Below, in pieces: positions 60,426-64,000 of a stretch of 64,000 nucleotides of DNA (position 1 is the first letter of the stretch; every line of letters begins with the position of its first letter). This DNA is from Mesorhizobium sp. ES1-1. GTDB taxonomy: Bacteria > Pseudomonadota > Alphaproteobacteria > Rhizobiales > Rhizobiaceae. The notes under the pieces are model-generated. The model had not been told where the DNA came from and searched no databases. It saw only the letters and a list, made by a program, of their open reading frames with translations. The position numbers were made by a program, and so were the translations under genes. The DNA is taken from assembly GCF_020164785.1 (NCBI RefSeq), contig NZ_JAIUGX010000011.1, positions 62,001 through 126,000 of the forward strand, given 5' to 3'.

Positions 60426-61707
60426 GGTCGACTGGAAGACGCCGCATCTGTGGCGCAAGACCGCGGACAAGCGCCCGGCCGCACCGGCGCTGCAAGGCGA
60501 CCTGCAGACGGACGTGCTGGTGGTCGGCGGCGGCTTTACCGGCATGGCCGCGGCCCTCGGTGCGCGCGACAGCGGCGTCAACGTCATCCTGCTTGAAAGC
60601 AACGAGATCGGATCGGCTGCTTCGGGCCGCAATAACGGCCTTGTCATTTCTCACCATTCCAAGGCGTCGCCGGCGGAGTTCGAGGCCGTCTACGGCAAGA
60701 GGACCGGCGAGCGCTACAATCGCATGGTCGCGGATGCGGCCGGCGTCGCCTTCGGGCTGATGCAGCGCTTCAACATCGACGCCCATCAGGTTCAGGAAGG
60801 CTGGATCCAGCCCGCGCACACCGAGGCCACGCTGGCACGCGCGCGCCAGTTCTACGAGGAGTGGAAAGCGTTCGGCGCCAATGTCTCGTGGCTCGACCGG
60901 GGCGAGGCCACCGCGCGCATCGGCAGCCCCTATCTCGGCGGCTGGATGGTGCACAATTCCGGCCACATCAATCCGTTCGCCATGACCATTGGCCTTGCCG
61001 GCGCACTTGAGCGCGAAGGCGTGACCATCTTCGAGAACTCCTCGGCGAAACGCCTCGAGAAGGTGGAACGCGGTTGGCGTGTCTTCACCGCAGCGGGGAG
61101 CGTCACGGCGCCGGAGGTGGTGCTTGCCACGAATGCGCTTACCGGCGACCTCTGGCCCGGGCTAAAGCGGACACTGGTGCCGTTCAAGGTCTTCCAGGCC
61201 GCCACAGACCCGTTGCCGGAAGGCATGCGCGCCAAGATCCTTGTCGGCAATCCGGCAGTGTCCGACATGCGCAACGACCTGCGCTATTTCCACTACGATG
61301 TCGACGGCCGGCTGGTGAGCGGCGGCACGCATACATTCTGGTTCGACGAGGCCGAGCGCGGTCGCGCCAAGGCGTCGAGCATGCTGGGCAAGGCGTTCCG
61401 CGCATTCGGCGGCGAACCGGCGATCAGGGAATACTGGCATGGCGCTTTTGCCGTGGTGCCCGATCGCCGGCCTCGCCTCTATCGCCTGGCGCCCGGCCTT
61501 GTGTTTGGCGGCGTCTATTCCGGCCGCGGCGTAGCGCTCGCCATGTCGCTTGGCCAGGAGATAGGCCGCTGGGCAGCGGGCCGGCGCCGCGACGAGCAGA
61601 TGCCCTTGCCGGTCACCAACATGAAACCAATTCCTTTCCATCCGGTCGCCGTACAGGCCGCCAACCGTATGCATATCTGGAACCGCTTCAAGGATCGAAG
61701 CTCTTGA
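60418..61707 (+). CDS. FAD-dependent amine/amino-acid oxidoreductase (DadA/PuuB-like)
   Basis: This 429-residue flavoprotein has an N-terminal segment typical of PuuB-like amine oxidases, then VLVVGGGFTGMAAALGARDSG (FAD motif), GSAASGRNNGLV and a C-terminal VFGGVYSGRGVALAMSLGQEIG. The family oxidises secondary or primary amines and D-amino acids, giving imines or aldehydes. It starts inside the LivF-like gene (8-bp overlap), so uptake and first oxidation are probably coupled. This is the strongest hint that the substrate is an amine. Confidence 0.9.
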   Translation: MFEVDWKTPHLWRKTADKRPAAPALQGDLQTDVLVVGGGFTGMAAALGARDSGVNVILLESNEIGSAASGRNNGLVISHHSKASPAEFEAVYGKRTGERYNRMVADAAGVAFGLMQRFNIDAHQVQEGWIQPAHTEATLARARQFYEEWKAFGANVSWLDRGEATARIGSPYLGGWMVHNSGHINPFAMTIGLAGALEREGVTIFENSSAKRLEKVERGWRVFTAAGSVTAPEVVLATNALTGDLWPGLKRTLVPFKVFQAATDPLPEGMRAKILVGNPAVSDMRNDLRYFHYDVDGRLVSGGTHTFWFDEAERGRAKASSMLGKAFRAFGGEPAIREYWHGAFAVVPDRRPRLYRLAPGLVFGGVYSGRGVALAMSLGQEIGRWAAGRRRDEQMPLPVTNMKPIPFHPVAVQAANRMHIWNRFKDRSS

Positions 61708-61753
61708 TGACTTACAGGCGGAGGGGCGACGTGTCGTCTCAGCGGTCCTGCGC

Positions 61754-62233
61754 TCACGCATCGAGCCTGCCTTCGGCAAGCAGCTCGCGGGTGCGCTTGA
61801 GCGTCGACAGCAGAGCGGCTTTGTAGCCCTTCTCGCTGTCCAGCTGCGCCTGCTCGGCCCGTTCTTCGGGACCATTCGGCTCCCTGTCGCGCAGGCCGAG
61901 ATAGCAATAGAATTTTAGCTGAAGAGCGCCATCCTCATCCTCGAAGAGTTCGTTGACGATGGCGCCTTCACGCGGCCCCGCGGCCTGGAAAAACGTGACC
62001 TTGCCGTTGCCTTCGAGCGTGATGATCTCGCGCAAATCTGAACCCGCGATGGTGGCTTCGCGCACGAAGTGGCTCTTGCTCTCCTCCACCACGTCACAGC
62101 GTGTGCAGAGGCCCGGCGGAAGGAACAGGCGCGCGTCGCGCGCCTTCAGCTCGAGGCCCTTCCACACCTGCTCGCGCGTGAGCTTGGTTTCACCGACGGC
62201 ATTCACCGGAACGGTGGCGGTTGAATAGATCAT
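61754..62233 (-). CDS. DUF1857 / AtaL-like SRPBCC family protein
   Basis: This 159-residue protein belongs to the START/SRPBCC helix-grip fold, similar to DUF1857: MIYSTATVPVNAVGETKLTREQVWKGLELKARDA, then LPPGLCTRCDVV, ITLEGNGKVTFFQA and the FYCYLGLRD block. Such proteins have a hydrophobic ligand pocket; AtaL-type proteins occur in fungal and bacterial metabolite pathways, with no general reaction known. It is convergent with the amine oxidoreductase gene (46 bp between them) and 38 bp after an NmrA-like gene on the same strand, probably its operon partner. Confidence 0.82.
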   Translation of the reverse strand: MIYSTATVPVNAVGETKLTREQVWKGLELKARDARLFLPPGLCTRCDVVEESKSHFVREATIAGSDLREIITLEGNGKVTFFQAAGPREGAIVNELFEDEDGALQLKFYCYLGLRDREPNGPEERAEQAQLDSEKGYKAALLSTLKRTRELLAEGRLDA

Positions 62234-62271
62234 GATGTGGCTCCCTGGATTGGGTTTCTTGACAACAGGCC

Positions 62272-63135
62272 TTAGGCAGCGATCTGGGCGGCGTAGTCGC
62301 GATAGGAGCGCAGCGGGCGGCCCAGCAGGGCGACCAGGCGATCGACATCCCCGGCCTCCGGGATCATGCCGTCGGTCACGAAGCGCTCGGCCATCAGCCG
62401 CATGTCGAGTGCCATCCAGCTCGGCATGAATTGCCGCAGGCTCTGTTCGAATCCCGCCGTGTCGTCGCCGGGGTAGGCGATCGCGCGGCCGAGGATGTCC
62501 GTCCAGATCGCCGCGGCGTCCGCGCCTGTCAGCGTGTCGGGGCCGACCAGGTTGATGCGGTTGAGCGGCAGTGGCGTGGACGATTGCTCGCGGCGGACCA
62601 GTTCGATCGCGGCGATCTCGCCGACGTCGCGCGCATCGATCATGGCGAGACCCTTGCCGCCGATCGGCATCGGGTAGATGCCGTAGTTGGTGATGACGTC
62701 CTTGATGCTCAGCTCATTGTCCATGAAGTAGGCGGGGCGCAGGATGGTGGCGTTGAGGCCCATCTGTTCGATCATCCGCTCGACGCCGAACTTGCCCGCG
62801 AAATGCGGCACGTTCACGTAGAGGTCGCTGTGGATCACCGAGAGATAGACGATCCGCTCGATGCCGGCTTCGCGAGCGACCGCCAGCGCGACCAGCGCCT
62901 GAGTGTATTCGTCGGCCACCACCCCGTTCAGCAGGAAGAGCGTGGATACGCCCGAGAAGGCGCGCCGCAGGGAATCGACGTCGAGCAGGTCGCCTTGGGC
63001 GACTTCGACGCCGGCCGGAAAATTGGCCTTGGATGGGTCGCGGACCAGAACGCGCACATCGGCGCCACGGTTCACGAGGTGTTCGACAACGTTGCGGCCG
63101 ACATTGCCGGTAGCGCCGGTTACGAGGATGGTCAT
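62272..63135 (-). CDS. NmrA-like NAD(P)-binding protein
   Basis: This 287-residue atypical SDR begins MTILVTGATGNVGRNVVEHLV (TGATGNVG cofactor motif) and continues with the RPAYFMDNELSI region and GPDTLTGADAAAI. The NmrA/QOR2-like family includes quinone-sensing reductases and redox sensors. No YxxxK is obvious, which favours a sensor or atypical reductase role. It lies upstream of the DUF1857 gene on the same strand. Confidence 0.87.
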   Translation of the reverse strand: MTILVTGATGNVGRNVVEHLVNRGADVRVLVRDPSKANFPAGVEVAQGDLLDVDSLRRAFSGVSTLFLLNGVVADEYTQALVALAVAREAGIERIVYLSVIHSDLYVNVPHFAGKFGVERMIEQMGLNATILRPAYFMDNELSIKDVITNYGIYPMPIGGKGLAMIDARDVGEIAAIELVRREQSSTPLPLNRINLVGPDTLTGADAAAIWTDILGRAIAYPGDDTAGFEQSLRQFMPSWMALDMRLMAERFVTDGMIPEAGDVDRLVALLGRPLRSYRDYAAQIAA

Positions 63136-63424
63136 TTGGGTTACTCCTGCTTGGGTTGTTAAGTCTGGTAGAAATCTAGCGGCCCAGATTCATATCCAAT
63201 AGCCGCGTGTTTTGAACGCTCCGTCTCACTGGTGGAACGGTGGAGGCGCAGATCGGAGAAGGAGGCGGTAGCGGCAAGCGCTGCGCGATGAGGTAACTGC
63301 GTCCGTCCGGACGCCGCTTGTCCATCGCGGCGGCGCGGTGCGCTACGCCCAGCTGAGCATGCCAGCGACCTGCAGGGCTCGCCTCAACCGCTCCGGCGAA
63401 GGGTGGCGCCGCAGCGCTATCGGC

Positions 63425-64000
63425 TCACCAGCTGATCAATGGAGAGCGATGCCGCCAGGCGTCGCTCTCGACCTGGTCGAGGACAAACTTCGCAACGTCC
63501 TCCCGCGAGATGCTGCCGCCATGGAAGCCGGACAGATCGGTCAGCGTGCGGAGGGTGCCGCGGCCTGCCTTGTTGTTCAGAATCGATGGCCGGACGATCG
63601 TCCAATCGAGACCGGACTCCCTGATGACGGCTTCCTGCCGGTTCTTGTCAGCGTAGACGTTGCGCAGCAGAAGCGGGAATATCACCCTGTCGAACAGGAA
63701 CCCGCCATGGCCGGCGCTGTCGCCGGCGCCCATCCCGGTAATGGCGACCAGGCGCGAGACGTGCTCCGCCTTCATTGCCTTGACGAGTGCACGGGTCGCG
63801 GCGGAGAGCAGCGTGACCTGCTTGAACGGGCTGGCCGGGGTGCCGAGGGCACTGATGACGGCATCCTGGCCTGTAACGGCTTGGCGCAGGCTCTTCTCGT
63901 CGCGGGCATCACCGATAACAAGCCGGATGCCGTTCATATCAGCCGCTTTCTCGGGCGACCGGACCAGTGCCGTCACCTCATACCCAAGTGCCAGCGCCTG
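63425..64000 (-). CDS. NAD(P)H-binding protein (N-terminus off the window)
   Basis: The minus-strand frame is open to the window edge, so the N-terminal Rossmann motif lies outside. Visible are GYEVTALVRSPEKA, the DAVISALGTPASPF segment, VSRLVAITGMGAGDS, and GLDWTIVRPSILNN, typical of NmrA/YwnB-like atypical SDRs that act as flavin or quinone reductases. The C-terminus ends at 63425. The 63136-63424 gap before the other NmrA-like gene shows no gene. Confidence 0.85.
   Translation of the reverse strand, partial: QALALGYEVTALVRSPEKAADMNGIRLVIGDARDEKSLRQAVTGQDAVISALGTPASPFKQVTLLSAATRALVKAMKAEHVSRLVAITGMGAGDSAGHGGFLFDRVIFPLLLRNVYADKNRQEAVIRESGLDWTIVRPSILNNKAGRGTLRTLTDLSGFHGGSISREDVAKFVLDQVESDAWRHRSPLISW

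Noticed and set aside
1..64000. CRISPR arrays, rRNA genes, intact insertion sequences
   Set aside because: I looked for regular spaced repeats, rRNA-like conserved stretches and transposase motifs and saw none; the only mobile-element trace is the integrase-like remnant at 30418.

Overview
The window is GC-rich, densely coding bacterial chromosome. It looks like a rhizobial alphaproteobacterium (Hyphomicrobiales, probably Mesorhizobium or a close relative). The reasons are the linked housekeeping genes rmuC, def, fmt, truA, dapE, dapD, argB, engB, yidC, rnpA and rpmH, which I recall as neighbours in rhizobia and Brucella, a GCAATT...AATTGC intergenic palindrome, two FadR-type GntR catabolic loci and many ABC uptake systems. 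This assignment is inference; there is no rRNA here.

Positions 1-28.4 kb are the housekeeping backbone (protein deformylation/formylation, pseudouridylation, lysine and arginine biosynthesis, membrane insertion, ribosome). It is interrupted by accessory modules: a FitAB/VapBC-type toxin-antitoxin pair between def and fmt; a diguanylate cyclase, a GMC dehydrogenase with a small Tat subunit and a frameshifted BchE-like radical SAM gene before argB; and an ECF sigma / RskA-type anti-sigma / secreted fasciclin / secreted MsrB block, an EmrAB-type pump with a divergent TetR gene, and a second fasciclin gene before yidC. A clear promoter drives rpmH-rnpA-yidC, and several intrinsic terminators are visible.

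At 28.5-30.3 kb lie an orphan histidine kinase and tRNA-Arg(ACG). Directly behind the tRNA is what looks like the first codons of a decayed integrase, so the right half may be an old tRNA-linked island. Positions 30.8-35 kb carry DUF3597, a haloacetate-dehalogenase-like hydrolase, LysE and EamA exporters and a LysR regulator.

Positions 35.5-41 kb form a GntR-controlled operon: CUT2-type sugar ABC transporter, an internally deleted SMP-30/gluconolactonase remnant, an SDR dehydrogenase and a threonine-aldolase-like enzyme.

Positions 41.2-61.7 kb are the most interesting part: about 20 catabolic genes in divergent units. A second GntR gene lies inside the cluster, and the same palindrome GTGTCGACAC (core AAAGTGTCGACAC in one orientation) occurs in all four of its control regions and, by eye, nowhere else in the window. 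The genes encode a Liv-type ABC importer, a DadA-like amine oxidoreductase, a KstD/fumarate-reductase-like flavoprotein, NadX-like and P5C-reductase-like enzymes, two SDRs, a carnitine-dehydrogenase-like enzyme, an alpha/beta hydrolase, a cupin, a NIPSNAP protein, a DUF3830-like protein, an acetoin-dehydrogenase-type E1alpha/E1beta/E2-hydrolase set and an unusual B12-binding protein. Together they read as a complete uptake and degradation pathway for an unidentified, probably nitrogen-containing small molecule. The last 2.3 kb hold a DUF1857 protein and two NmrA-like reductases, the last one cut by the window edge.
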